Positions 17,591-25,135 of a stretch of DNA of 64,000 bases are shown here, piece by piece; position 1 is the first letter of the stretch; each line of letters opens with the position of its first letter. This DNA is from Epilithonimonas hungarica. Its GTDB lineage: Bacteria > Bacteroidota > Bacteroidia > Flavobacteriales > Weeksellaceae. The stretch spans positions 175,797 through 239,796 of the forward strand of contig NZ_FNBH01000005.1 in assembly GCF_900102265.1 (NCBI RefSeq), read 5' to 3'. The notes under the pieces were generated by a model. That model was given only the letters and a program-made list of their open reading frames with translations, did not search any database and was not told where the DNA came from. The translations under genes were made by a program, and so were the position numbers.

Positions 17591-17775
17591 AATAGCCGAA
17601 ACAAACCCCAAAGGCTTATTTTTTCATTAATAAAAATTAAAATAGTCGACAAAGGATTTTTTAATCTATTCCGGGGATAAATTTAATCGCAAAGATTTTT
17701 AAGGTTCAAAGTACAAAGTATTGATACTTGATGAAGCTTGAATTTTCCTATGCTTTTACCCTAGATTTAGATCAA

Positions 17776-18135
17776 TTATGAAATGGACGGAGGGCCACGA
17801 AGCTGAAAAGTGAATTTGGTCTGAGACCATATTTTTTCCTGTACAGAAAAAGTTTGCTTTGTTTCGTTGGTGTGGTTTTCAAAATGAAAAGCGAATTCTT
17901 CCGGAACCAGGGAATTACCTGTCGCCAGAAAATGACAAGCCAAACAGTCACCGGATTGGCTCTTGGAAACTTCTTTGGAAATGCTCTTTTCCGTTTTTTT
18001 GAAACCCGAATCCTTGAAGTAAGATTCGCCTGCGTGGCTATGTAATTGTGAAGAAAACAACGCCACAAAAAGATACATCACGGCAAAAAATACCGAGATA
18101 AAATTCCTAACAACCTTGTTTTTTCTAATTAACAT
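17776..18135 (-). CDS. Small membrane protein with CxxCH and C-terminal RGPP motif (DUF2946-like)
   Basis: 119 residues from the ATG at 18135; a TTG one codon earlier lies between promoter box and ATG and is unlikely to be used. A basic N-terminus and one hydrophobic segment (FISVFFAVMYLFVALF, about 12-27) are followed by SQLHSHAG, the cysteine pair CLACH (about 64-68), scattered histidines and the C-terminal QLRGPPS. The combination resembles small DUF2946-type proteins found beside metal receptors. It lies upstream of, and in line with, the receptor, so a role in metal sensing or handling is plausible but unproven. Confidence 0.65.
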   Translation of the reverse strand: MLIRKNKVVRNFISVFFAVMYLFVALFSSQLHSHAGESYFKDSGFKKTEKSISKEVSKSQSGDCLACHFLATGNSLVPEEFAFHFENHTNETKQTFSVQEKIWSQTKFTFQLRGPPSIS

Positions 18136-18140
18136 CAATG

Positions 18141-18148
18141 CAAATGTA
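18141..18148 (-). promoter_or_regulatory. Promoter -7 box unusually close to the start of the CxxCH gene
   Basis: CAAATGTA on the plus strand is TACATTTG on the minus strand; only five bases (CATTG) separate it from the ATG. By comparison with rnpB, transcription would begin at the ATG itself. Confidence 0.5.
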
Positions 18149-18210
18149 GAAATTTTTTGTGAAAAACAGAGATTATGTTAAATTCTAAAAAGATTATTGG
18201 CTTTAAATTG

Positions 18211-18272
18211 CTCGCAGATCAAGAAAATAGAGTGGATTTTTTATTATCTGCAAAATCTGCCCAATCTGCGAG
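18211..18272. repeat. Inverted repeat CTCGCAGAT / ATCTGCGAG
   Basis: Arms at 18211-18219 and 18264-18272, with further ATCTGC copies between them (18246-18260). It lies just after the stop of the NdpA gene (minus strand) and has the look of a dispersed intergenic element. Confidence 0.6.
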
Positions 18273-18289
18273 AGAATTATTTTACATTT

Positions 18290-19318
18290 TTACTTTTCTT
18301 CTTCAAAGTACAAACGGTAATATTTTCCTTTTTCGTCCTGTCCGGTCTCTATCATTTTTCTGTCACCGTGGATGTAGATGTGGAAATTCTTATCGAGTTT
18401 GATAATCGATTTAAAATGACGCTGCTGTTTTTTAACCGCCTGGTTATTAATTGGAAAATCTTCCGAAATCGAGATCTGCATATCCTGTTCGTAATCCGAT
18501 TTGAAGTTGGAAAAACTTTCGATCACGTTCTCGTCCTCCAAAACTTCTTTTACAAAATCATCATACTTGAACTCTTCTTTTTCTTTGAAGAAATTAATGG
18601 ACTTATTCAGGAAATCAGCTTGGTCAGCTTTGGAAACTTCAAATTCCTGCGGTAATTGCTGCGTGATAAAATCCTTGTAAACAGACAGAGTTTCCTGGGT
18701 GTGGAAATATTCATCATCGCGTTGTTTTACTTTCAGGAAATCCTCGAACCAATAATACATGTCACCGTTTTTGTTGTTATCGACAACCGACAAGATATAG
18801 CCACTCTCTTTTTCACTGTTATAGATCAAAGCCGCTTTATCAATCTTGGACAAACTGATCCCAAAATCTCTTTCAATTTCAAAAGACTCATCCTGAGGAT
18901 TGATTTTTAGGAAACCTTCTCTCTTTTCGGTTTTGAAGATCCCGATAGAATCTGTTTTTTCACTCTTGCCATCAGCCGATTCAAAAACCTCGCCTTCAAA
19001 ATAAACAACGAACAACTCGCCAGCCTGAACCCGTGGATTTTCTGCCGCTTCGTAAAGGTGTTTGGCAATATTCTCAGATTCCCACTGGAACTTGGCTTTA
19101 TCTTCAAAAATCTCAGACACAGAACTGTAAACCGGGTTATTCACCAGATAAGAATCGCTATAAAACTGGAACTGTTCTTCGGATTTGAAAGCGCTCATAA
19201 AGTAATTCCCGAGCAATTCCTTCATCTCCTCTTCCAACTGAAGCTCTTCCTGGGAAAGCGTTAGGGATTCTCCATTGATCTTATTCCCGACTCTGTGAAC
19301 TGTAATTTTTGAAAACAT
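18290..19318 (-). CDS. Nucleoid-associated protein (NdpA/YejK family)
   Basis: 342 residues, the usual family length. The start ITVHRVGNKINGE followed by an LLGNYFMSAFKSEEQFQF segment and the later LYEAAENPRVQAGELFVVYFEG match the 37-kDa nucleoid-associated family. In E. coli the homologue sits on the nucleoid; its molecular task is not established. The C-terminal part has the conserved DFPINNQAVKKQ stretch and ends in YYRLYFEEEK. Monocistronic, with a -7 box 19 bases before the ATG. Confidence 0.85.
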   Translation of the reverse strand: MFSKITVHRVGNKINGESLTLSQEELQLEEEMKELLGNYFMSAFKSEEQFQFYSDSYLVNNPVYSSVSEIFEDKAKFQWESENIAKHLYEAAENPRVQAGELFVVYFEGEVFESADGKSEKTDSIGIFKTEKREGFLKINPQDESFEIERDFGISLSKIDKAALIYNSEKESGYILSVVDNNKNGDMYYWFEDFLKVKQRDDEYFHTQETLSVYKDFITQQLPQEFEVSKADQADFLNKSINFFKEKEEFKYDDFVKEVLEDENVIESFSNFKSDYEQDMQISISEDFPINNQAVKKQQRHFKSIIKLDKNFHIYIHGDRKMIETGQDEKGKYYRLYFEEEK

Positions 19319-19337
19319 TTTTTGTTGTTTAGGATTG

Positions 19338-19345
19338 CAAAGATA
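19338..19345 (-). promoter_or_regulatory. Promoter -7 box of the NdpA gene
   Basis: CAAAGATA on the plus strand is TATCTTTG on the minus strand, 19 bases before the ATG at 19318. Confidence 0.65.
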
Positions 19346-19420
19346 ATTTATTCTCTTGTTTTCTAACGAATGAAAATACTGTCATTGCGAACGAAGTGAA
19401 GCAATTTTAATATTAGTAGC

Positions 19421-19453
19421 AAAAAATCCCCAAGCTCTCGCTCGGGGATTTTT
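19421..19453 (-). terminator. Terminator of the TlpA operon
   Basis: AATCCCC-GAGC stem pairing (AATCCCCAAGCTC / CTCGGGGATT) with T-run on the minus strand, directly after the last gene of the operon. Confidence 0.8.
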
Positions 19454-19854
19454 CATTTATTAATTGTCATGATCGTTTCTTCCGAAACTTTATATTCTCC
19501 TTTCTGATAAATTTCTTTATTCAAAAGTATTTCATAAGTGTAAATACCTTTTGGAAAGTCATATATACATTCTTTAGATTCTTTCGGGATCACTAATGCT
19601 TTTTTAATTTCCTCATCTTCTATTTTTCCAACTAAGTTTACTGCAATTTTTTCATCCATTTTGTTTTTGAAACAAAAACTATCTACTGTTTTTGCATTGG
19701 GATCAACGGATTTTCCATTTCCTTTGATTGCAGAAAAACCTTGTATCAATATATTTCCAATAGCAATGCCTTTGTCAAGACCTGTATTTTGGGATTTAAA
19801 AAAAAGAGGAATGAGCAACAAAAAAGCAATCAGTAGATAATTGTTTTTTGTCAT
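19453..19854 (-). CDS. Small secreted protein, last gene of the TlpA operon
   Basis: 133 residues with a signal peptide ending near FFKSQ (residue 22). Two cysteines are visible in the mature part (SFCFKN and SKECIYDF). The C-terminus QKGEYKVSEETIMTI resembles the AGKYKVNEDGLIVI end of the first protein of this operon, so the two may share a terminal beta hairpin. It starts 12 bases after the TlpA stop. I do not recognise the family. The context suggests an extracytoplasmic substrate or partner of the thioredoxin. Confidence 0.65.
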   Translation of the reverse strand: MTKNNYLLIAFLLLIPLFFKSQNTGLDKGIAIGNILIQGFSAIKGNGKSVDPNAKTVDSFCFKNKMDEKIAVNLVGKIEDEEIKKALVIPKESKECIYDFPKGIYTYEILLNKEIYQKGEYKVSEETIMTINK

Positions 19855-19866
19855 TGGTTTTATTAA

Positions 19867-20406
19867 TTATTTTAATGAGCCGATAATTGAAGTGATTTTC
19901 TTTTTGTCCATAGAACCTTCGATCTTTTTTACAACTTTACCACTTTTAATAAAATAAGTGATCGGGACAATTTCCGTATAAATAAGACTCTTCTCGCTTC
20001 TATTTTCCAGGAAATTACGGATAGCCTTTCTGTAAGCTGCATTCTGGAGGGTAACATCCGGGAGCGATTTATTTTTCATAAGAAAATCCTTTAGTTTCCC
20101 GCTGTCCTTATCTATAGAAAGCGTTGCAAACCTCACATCCGGGAATTCTTTCTGAAGTTCTAAAAACATTGGCATTTCTTCTACACAAGGTTGGCACCAC
20201 GTCGCCCATAAATTAACAACAACTAATTGATCCGTAGAAAGAAACTGTTTATAAAAATCGCTAGATCTTATGTCATATTGATTATTGACTTCAATATCAT
20301 CAGTTCGTTTTCCAAGATGTAGACTTCCTATATCTATACCAACATTATATATTATAAATAAAGTGACCAGTAAAATCCCAAAAATTGTTAACAGTTTCTT
20401 TTTCAT
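19867..20406 (-). CDS. TlpA-like membrane-anchored thioredoxin
   Basis: 179 residues. One N-terminal hydrophobic segment (LLTIFGILLVTLFIIYNVG, about 5-23) anchors the protein to the outside of the inner membrane. The thioredoxin fold carries the active site WATWCQPCVEEMP (CxxC at about 71-74) and the cis-Pro region IVPITYFI. It is a thiol-disulfide oxidoreductase for periplasmic or secreted proteins. It sits between two cysteine-containing secreted proteins, 6 bases after the first and 12 before the last, which makes them its likely clients. Confidence 0.88.
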   Translation of the reverse strand: MKKKLLTIFGILLVTLFIIYNVGIDIGSLHLGKRTDDIEVNNQYDIRSSDFYKQFLSTDQLVVVNLWATWCQPCVEEMPMFLELQKEFPDVRFATLSIDKDSGKLKDFLMKNKSLPDVTLQNAAYRKAIRNFLENRSEKSLIYTEIVPITYFIKSGKVVKKIEGSMDKKKITSIIGSLK

Positions 20407-20412
20407 TTTAAC

Positions 20413-21192
20413 TTAGTTTTTTATTGTAGAGAAATTCCTGATAACAATAAGCCCATCTTCATTTACTTTATATTTCCCAGCTTTGATTATTATTTTTTCT
20501 CCAGCTTTTTTAGTTTCAGCAATATTATTGTTTAGTATCATATCTTCATCGAAAGATAATAGTCCTTCATTTTTCTGTGATAAGGCAATTAACTCACTGT
20601 TTTGAGACAGATCAATTGTTAAGATTCCGCCAACATTCGTAGTCGCATTTTTAGTGAACGGAACTTTTACACAAAAAGCATATGAATAGCTATATTCATG
20701 TCCAAAAATGTGACCCTGATGTGTTTCAACCCAACAAACTGACCTGGCACTTATGACGCTTGGTTCAAAAGCAATTTGTCCATCTATAATTTTATATTCC
20801 CCTGCCTTCATTGCGTAAGCCTGATCATCACCTAATGTTTTGTTCGGATCATACAAAATTTGATCATTTTCAATTTTAATAGTTTTCAAATTTTTATTAG
20901 CGGCATTTTCAGCAAAACTATCCCCCAAGCTCATTACAGCAATACTGCTGTTACTATTTTTATTCGTTACGATGTAATGACATTCTGTATCTGACCAAAT
21001 TTCCACTCCAATACTCCCAACCCCACAACAAGAAATGGTTGTACAGATCTTTAATCTGATTTTATTATTAGTCGATTGAGAATTTGTGATTGCTAATAAA
21101 TCTTCGGCATTTGGATTCATATAATTTTGTCCCGATGCAAAACCATTAATAAGTAAAATCAATAACACTCCAAATTTAAACATTTTTTTCAT
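20413..21192 (-). CDS. Cysteine-containing secreted protein, first gene of the TlpA operon
   Basis: 259 residues with a signal peptide (MKKMFKFGVLLILLINGFASGQ). The mature part carries about six cysteines, including the close set ICTTISCCGVG and SDTECHY. Two similar segments, MKAGEYKIIDGQIAFEP and IKAGKYKVNEDGLIVI, mark an internal duplication. I do not know the family. It heads a three-gene operon with a TlpA thioredoxin and is divergent from an XRE regulator, with a -7 box at 21278-21285. The cysteine pattern suggests a disulfide-bonded exported protein that needs the neighbouring thioredoxin; this is inference. Confidence 0.65.
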   Translation of the reverse strand: MKKMFKFGVLLILLINGFASGQNYMNPNAEDLLAITNSQSTNNKIRLKICTTISCCGVGSIGVEIWSDTECHYIVTNKNSNSSIAVMSLGDSFAENAANKNLKTIKIENDQILYDPNKTLGDDQAYAMKAGEYKIIDGQIAFEPSVISARSVCWVETHQGHIFGHEYSYSYAFCVKVPFTKNATTNVGGILTIDLSQNSELIALSQKNEGLLSFDEDMILNNNIAETKKAGEKIIIKAGKYKVNEDGLIVIRNFSTIKN

Positions 21193-21277
21193 AATTCAAA
21201 TTGTTTTTTTTACGATAATAAATCGTTTTTTAGTTTTTAATAAATTTTTTACACATTTGTTTTCCGGATAACAGAGA

Positions 21278-21285
21278 CAAAACTA
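21278..21285 (-). promoter_or_regulatory. Promoter -7 box of the TlpA operon
   Basis: CAAAACTA on the plus strand is TAGTTTTG on the minus strand, 85 bases from the ATG at 21192, which would give a rather long leader. Confidence 0.45.
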
Positions 21286-21397
21286 TTCATTAGAATTGAT
21301 ATATTATTGTTCAAAAAAGAAAAATTTTCAACCATTTTTGATAAATTTTTTGTCAAAATTTATATCATAATTTATTTATTACTGTTTTATTTTTGCA

Positions 21398-21405
21398 TAT
21401 TTTTG
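21398..21405 (+). promoter_or_regulatory. Promoter -7 box of the XRE regulator gene
   Basis: TATTTTTG ends 18 bases before the ATG at 21424. Confidence 0.65.
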
Positions 21406-21423
21406 TTCAATTAGTTTTAAGAT

Positions 21424-21765
21424 ATGAAAATTGGAAATAAATTGAGAGGCTTGAGGAGCGAGAAAGGTTTCAGCACAATGGACATCGCAGAAAGGCTGGA
21501 CGTTTCGGAGTCTACTTACAGAAGATACGAGTCCGACAAAAGCTTTCCTGATATCTTTACTCTGGAAAAAATCGCAAAGGTCTACGACAAAAGTTTTTTG
21601 GAATTACTCCCTGAAGAAATTGTAATTAATAACCAACAACAAGGTGGCACTTCTACAAATGCAATTGTTGTTAATCAACTTTCTGAAAAACTTGTAGAGC
21701 AATACGAAGCAAGGATAAAAAATCTGGAAGAGCAATTAGCCTATTGGAAAGATAGATCAAAATAA
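21424..21765 (+). CDS. XRE-family helix-turn-helix transcription regulator
   Basis: 113 residues. An HTH_3 domain occupies about 1-65: MDIAERLDVSESTYRRYE is the turn and recognition helix, followed by the usual FPDIFTLEKIAKVY. The C-terminal part is a short predicted coiled coil (LVEQYEARIKNLEEQLAYWKDR) that may dimerise. No sensor domain. It is divergent from the TlpA operon with 231 bases between, making that operon an obvious candidate target. Similar small XRE proteins are common in Chryseobacterium and need not be local regulators. Confidence 0.85.
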   Translation: MKIGNKLRGLRSEKGFSTMDIAERLDVSESTYRRYESDKSFPDIFTLEKIAKVYDKSFLELLPEEIVINNQQQGGTSTNAIVVNQLSEKLVEQYEARIKNLEEQLAYWKDRSK

Positions 21766-21767
21766 TT

Positions 21768-21801
21768 AAAAAATCCCCGAGCATTCGCCCAGGGATTTCT
21801 T
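21768..21801. terminator. Terminator after the XRE gene
   Basis: AATCCC-CGAGC / GCCCA-GGGATT imperfect stem with A- and T-rich flanks between convergent genes. Confidence 0.75.
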
Positions 21802-21815
21802 ATATAGTTCAAAAA

Positions 21816-22493
21816 TCAGGATTTAGGCCCTTCCTCACCTTTCCCTTCTACCCTTACCTTGGTCAGCAATTTCGAAATCGTATAATCATCCTTTTTCACC
21901 GTATCCTTGAAAACCTTTTTACCATTGTTGCTCACTTTCGAGATATAGCTGTAGGCGTTTTCAAACAAGATCTTATTGCCCTCTACCAAAGATTTTCGGT
22001 TACTCACGATAGCGATCTGCTCCGCATTCCAGGCTTCCAGCTGAGGAAGAATAGGAGGAAAGTACTTCAAAAAATCTTTCGGCATATTGCCAGCGTCTAG
22101 TTCTGCCTGATGACTTTCCAGATAAGGCAGCACTTCTCGCAGCTCATACACAGCACCTTCGATATTCCTTGTCGTCAGTTTGCTTCGGATGTTGGATATA
22201 GAAGCAGACTCAAGTCCGGCATCCCTCGCATAATCAATCAGAAACAATAGCTTTTGATTGGCTTCATCCGCCAGTCCGTACAACTGTCTGGTCACACTTT
22301 TCAGTTCCTCCGTTTTTGCCAGCACAGATGCCGTTTTCCGCACCGCATCAATAGCATTTTGAAATTCGATAACAAAATCGGCATTCATCATTTTGTAATG
22401 TTCTGCCAATTCGCTTTGGTCTCTGTTAAAACTTGCAATCAGCGCATCGCCAATCGCAGGATACTCTTCATAGTTTAAATTGTTATTTCCCAT
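21816..22493 (-). CDS. Conserved hypothetical protein preceded by a 21-bp repeat array
   Basis: 225 residues, no signal peptide and no transmembrane segment. The sequence is mainly helical and charged: an opening YPAIGDALIASFNRDQ, a central repeat-free helical part, PPILPQLEAW, and a lysine-rich end KVFKDTVKKDDYTISKLL. Similar proteins are, from memory, found in Chryseobacterium and relatives, without known function. Upstream, eight units of a 21-bp tandem repeat begin 41 bases before the ATG, so its leader or promoter contains the array. Convergent with the XRE gene across a terminator. Confidence 0.6.
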   Translation of the reverse strand: MGNNNLNYEEYPAIGDALIASFNRDQSELAEHYKMMNADFVIEFQNAIDAVRKTASVLAKTEELKSVTRQLYGLADEANQKLLFLIDYARDAGLESASISNIRSKLTTRNIEGAVYELREVLPYLESHQAELDAGNMPKDFLKYFPPILPQLEAWNAEQIAIVSNRKSLVEGNKILFENAYSYISKVSNNGKKVFKDTVKKDDYTISKLLTKVRVEGKGEEGPKS

Positions 22494-22534
22494 TCACTAC
22501 GTTTTTGAATTAATTTTATTTACAGTTTTATTTT

Positions 22535-22702
22535 ACTCTTCTGATTGTTCACTCAACTCTTCTGATTATCTACTCAAGTCTTCTGACTGCCTACTTAACT
22601 TCTCTGATTGTCTTCTTAACTCTTCTGATTGTTTTCTTAATTTCTCTGACTATCTTCTCAAGTCTTCTGACTGTCTACTTAACCCTTCTGATTATCAACC
22701 CA
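22535..22702. repeat. Tandem array, eight 21-bp units
   Basis: Eight consecutive units of exactly 21 bases: 22535, 22556, 22577, 22598, 22619, 22640, 22661, 22682 (starts). On the plus strand each has the core TTCTGA(T/C)T or TCTCTGA(T/C)T and a C/T-rich second half; on the minus strand two units read AGTCAGAAGACT, a short palindrome. Units differ at several positions, so it is old. All minus-strand frames contain stops. The plus frame would encode a seven-residue repeat (LLNSSDC type) but overlaps the neighbouring start. Confidence 0.9.
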
Positions 22703-22913
22703 ACACCTTTTACACTCAAATATATTTATATTTTCAGCCAAAAACAAACATTATTCAAAATTATTTCCACACAAATAACTCATTTAATTTAATTTTTAAA
22801 CAATAAACAACTATTATAATTAACAAAAACCTATCAACCATAAAATTATGATTGAATTTCAAAAAATGATAAGACATTATTAAAACAAATAATCACAGAA
22901 ACCCACAATATTT

Positions 22914-22921
22914 TATCTTTG
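22914..22921 (+). promoter_or_regulatory. Promoter -7 box of the small secreted protein gene
   Basis: TATCTTTG ends 18 bases before the ATG at 22940. A possible TTG start at 22919 lies inside this box, which argues for the ATG. Confidence 0.7.
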
Positions 22922-22939
22922 ACACAAACATTCATCAAT

Positions 22940-23251
22940 ATGAAGTCACCCTATCAAAAATACTGTCTATTCTTATTTTTATTAATGACATTCTCTTTCA
23001 CCAATGCCCAAACCATCGAAGAAGAAGTTGCAAAAAAATCCTGCGAGTGCATCCAATCGAAACGATCACCTGAAGGACAGATTACAAGCCCTGAAATAAA
23101 AAAATGTGTTTCTAAAAGTGGTGACGAAGTTTTGAGATCCAAAGATCCACAGGAAGTGAAAAGACTCACAAAGAACATGGAGGAAGTTGTAGCGCGATTG
23201 AAAACCGTCTATCAATTAGTAGAAAAATGCTTACCTAGAATTGACGCCTAA
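22940..23251 (+). CDS. Small secreted protein with four cysteines
   Basis: 103 residues from the ATG at 22940, chosen because the earlier TTG (22919) lies within the promoter box. Signal peptide MKSPYQKYCLFLFLLMTFSF up to TNAQ. The mature part is helical with cysteines in KKSCECIQ, KKCVSKSG and EKCLPRIDA, a CxC...C...C pattern that could form two disulfides. A degenerate copy of its middle (bases 23107-23152) remains at 25151-25196. Followed by a terminator shared with a convergent thioredoxin gene. Family unknown to me. Confidence 0.65.
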   Translation: MKSPYQKYCLFLFLLMTFSFTNAQTIEEEVAKKSCECIQSKRSPEGQITSPEIKKCVSKSGDEVLRSKDPQEVKRLTKNMEEVVARLKTVYQLVEKCLPRIDA

Positions 23252-23252
23252 T

Positions 23253-23288
23253 AAAAATCCCCAAGTTAAAACTCGGGGATTATTTTTT
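23253..23288. terminator. Bidirectional terminator
   Basis: AATCCCC-AAGTT / AACTC-GGGGATT stem with A-run and T-run between convergent stops at 23251 and 23287. Confidence 0.85.
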
Positions 23289-23802
23289 AATTTTTCTTCA
23301 CGAAAACCTGTTCTATATTTTGGAGTTCGTTTTTATTTAGATGAGACGTTTTCTCAAGTTTTACAAGAAATGCAGCAACCTCTTCCGGACTTGCGGGCGA
23401 ACCAATATTTTCACCTTTGTCATCAAAAGAATCCGCTAGAACGTTTCCCTTGGAATCCAGCATCAGCCAAAAAGGAAGCCCGGCCGTTTCTCCTTTATAT
23501 TTGTTCATCAGTTCCTGTCCGCCGGGATTTTCGAGTTTTTTCTTTTCCCCACGTTCCTGAACATCTACATAAGCAGTCACATAACTCTTATCAAAAAGTG
23601 GTTTTGTGGTTGGCAGGTTCATATTCTTTTCCATCAGTTTGCACCAGCCGCACCACGAAGCATGGAATATCAAAAGGACATTTTTATTTTCTGTCTTGGC
23701 TTGCGCCAAAGCTTTATCCAATACAACATCTGCCTTTGCCTGAGCAAACCCCAATTGCATGGCAAATAACGCCAATACTATAACAATCTTTGAAAATTTC
23801 AT
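23287..23802 (-). CDS. Secreted thioredoxin-like protein (CGWC active site)
   Basis: 171 residues from the ATG at 23802; upstream ATG and TTG codons (23820, 23823) would put residues MLNRSI before the signal peptide MKFSKIVIVLALFAMQLGFAQA and are less likely. The thioredoxin fold has FHASWCGWCKLMEKN (CxxC about 46-49) and the cis-Pro site GLPFWLMLDSKG. This is the thioredoxin_7/DsbD-gamma-like type found in the periplasm. A neighbouring gene encodes a small four-cysteine exported protein, convergent with it, a possible client. Confidence 0.85.
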   Translation of the reverse strand: MKFSKIVIVLALFAMQLGFAQAKADVVLDKALAQAKTENKNVLLIFHASWCGWCKLMEKNMNLPTTKPLFDKSYVTAYVDVQERGEKKKLENPGGQELMNKYKGETAGLPFWLMLDSKGNVLADSFDDKGENIGSPASPEEVAAFLVKLEKTSHLNKNELQNIEQVFVKKN

Positions 23803-23885
23803 TATTGATCTATTTAACATCAAACGAATTTATGGATTTTCTTATTAAACAATAAATATCTTGCCCAGAGATCTGGCAGCTTACC

Positions 23886-24998
23886 CTAATCTCTCTCAAA
23901 TTTTTCTATTTTAAGCTTTGGAGATAATTCTTTGATATAGAAAGAAGCAACAGCTCTGGAAAAACCGGGTAAAAGTTCGCCATCATTGGACAAAGTTATA
24001 ATTGTATAACCTTCTTTCGGGAACCTCAAAATATCAGCCAGTCCGGGGCCGCCGCTATGTCCCGCATACAGGACATTGTCTTCTGTACCAGTTACCCAGC
24101 CGACTTTGGAGAAATCAGCAGCTTTGCCCGCAATTGTTTCTGTTTTGTAGATATAATTATCAGAAAATGATTTTGGGAATTGTACTTCATTGTCCAGACC
24201 TACCGCCCAGTTTGCCATATCATCTACCGAGGCAAAATAACCACCGGCAGGATAGGTATATTGCGGATAGAGATATTTGTAGGCTTGCATTTTACCGTTG
24301 AGGTCGTAATAAGTCGTGGCTTTTTCCGGAATAATATCTGTACGCAGGAATTGTCCGTTTACCTTGAATTCCATGTCGAAAGCGCCATCATCCATTTTCA
24401 AAGGAATGGAAACTTCATCTTTCAAGATCTGGACAAAAGGCTTGTTATAGATCTTTTCAAAAATATAAGACAAGACCATAAAATCTGATTGTGCATATTG
24501 CTGCTTTGATCCAGTTTTGAAAACCAAAGGAAGTTTTTTGACGGCGTCCACAATTTTCTCGGTTGGCAAATACACATCACTCTCATAATAGTCGGCAATA
24601 CCGCTGGAATGGCTGATCAGATTTTCTATTTTTATGTCACTCCATTCTTTCGGACATTCGGCAATATATTTTGAAACCGGATCCTCCAGGCTGATCCTGT
24701 TATTATACATGGTTTTCAAAAGAAGTGTGGACGTCAGAAGTTTCGTACAGGATGCGATTTGAAAATTAGTATGTTGGGTAACTTTATTTTTCCAGTCGAG
24801 GTTTGCAAGTCCATAGGTTGTTTTCTTGATGATTTTACCATTTTTTATGACCGCAACTGCCATTCCCGGGATTTTTAAATTCTTCATTTGCTGATTGAAA
24901 AATCGATCTACTTTTTGATCAATGTTCTTGTGATCATCTTGCCCAAAATAGAAGACAATGAATAATAAAGTAAAGATAAAAGCGAACGTTTTTTTCAT
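23886..24998 (-). CDS. Serine hydrolase, class C beta-lactamase/penicillin-binding fold
   Basis: 370 residues with a signal peptide (MKKTFAFIFTLLFIVFYFGQ). Nucleophile motif SCTK (SxxK) near residue 82, YAQSDF near 165 at the YxN position, and the third motif AGHSGGPG near 322. LISHSSGI is also typical. It is the compact form, without the glucan-binding-like tail of the homologue at 4456-5907. Substrate unknown; the fold covers beta-lactamases, D-aminopeptidases and esterases. Its promoter region has two identical 14-bp palindromes around a -7 box, which implies repression by a dimeric regulator. Confidence 0.88.
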   Translation of the reverse strand: MKKTFAFIFTLLFIVFYFGQDDHKNIDQKVDRFFNQQMKNLKIPGMAVAVIKNGKIIKKTTYGLANLDWKNKVTQHTNFQIASCTKLLTSTLLLKTMYNNRISLEDPVSKYIAECPKEWSDIKIENLISHSSGIADYYESDVYLPTEKIVDAVKKLPLVFKTGSKQQYAQSDFMVLSYIFEKIYNKPFVQILKDEVSIPLKMDDGAFDMEFKVNGQFLRTDIIPEKATTYYDLNGKMQAYKYLYPQYTYPAGGYFASVDDMANWAVGLDNEVQFPKSFSDNYIYKTETIAGKAADFSKVGWVTGTEDNVLYAGHSGGPGLADILRFPKEGYTIITLSNDGELLPGFSRAVASFYIKELSPKLKIEKFERD

Positions 24999-25031
24999 AG
25001 GTTACGAATTATTACCATGTTTAAATTTTAT

Positions 25032-25093
25032 AACTATTTTTATAGTTGTTCAAAGCTAAGATTTATTTTTGATTTATCACTATTTTTATAGTT
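25032..25093 (-). promoter_or_regulatory. Twin palindromic operators around the serine hydrolase promoter
   Basis: ACTATTTTTATAGT occurs twice, inside 25032-25047 and at 25079-25092, each a perfect inverted repeat (ACTAT-TTTT-ATAGT). They flank the -7 box at 25051-25058: one covers the start of transcription, the other the -33 region. A half-site ATAGT is at 25116-25120. The regulator is not in the window. Confidence 0.6.
25051..25058 (-). promoter_or_regulatory. Promoter -7 box of the serine hydrolase gene
   Basis: CAAAGCTA on the plus strand is TAGCTTTG on the minus strand, 52 bases before the ATG at 24998. Confidence 0.6.
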
Positions 25094-25135
25094 AATTAAT
25101 TTTAATTAAATATTTATAGTCAAAATTCATTAAAA

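Noticed and set aside
22535..22702. CRISPR array
   Set aside because: Units follow each other directly with no unique spacers, units are only 21 bp and diverged, and no cas gene is near.
22480..22806. Plus-strand open frame encoding a seven-residue repeat (LLNSSDC type)
   Set aside because: The openness follows from the 21-bp array (21 is a multiple of 3). The frame overlaps the start of the minus-strand gene, has no promoter box, and its flanks are low-complexity.
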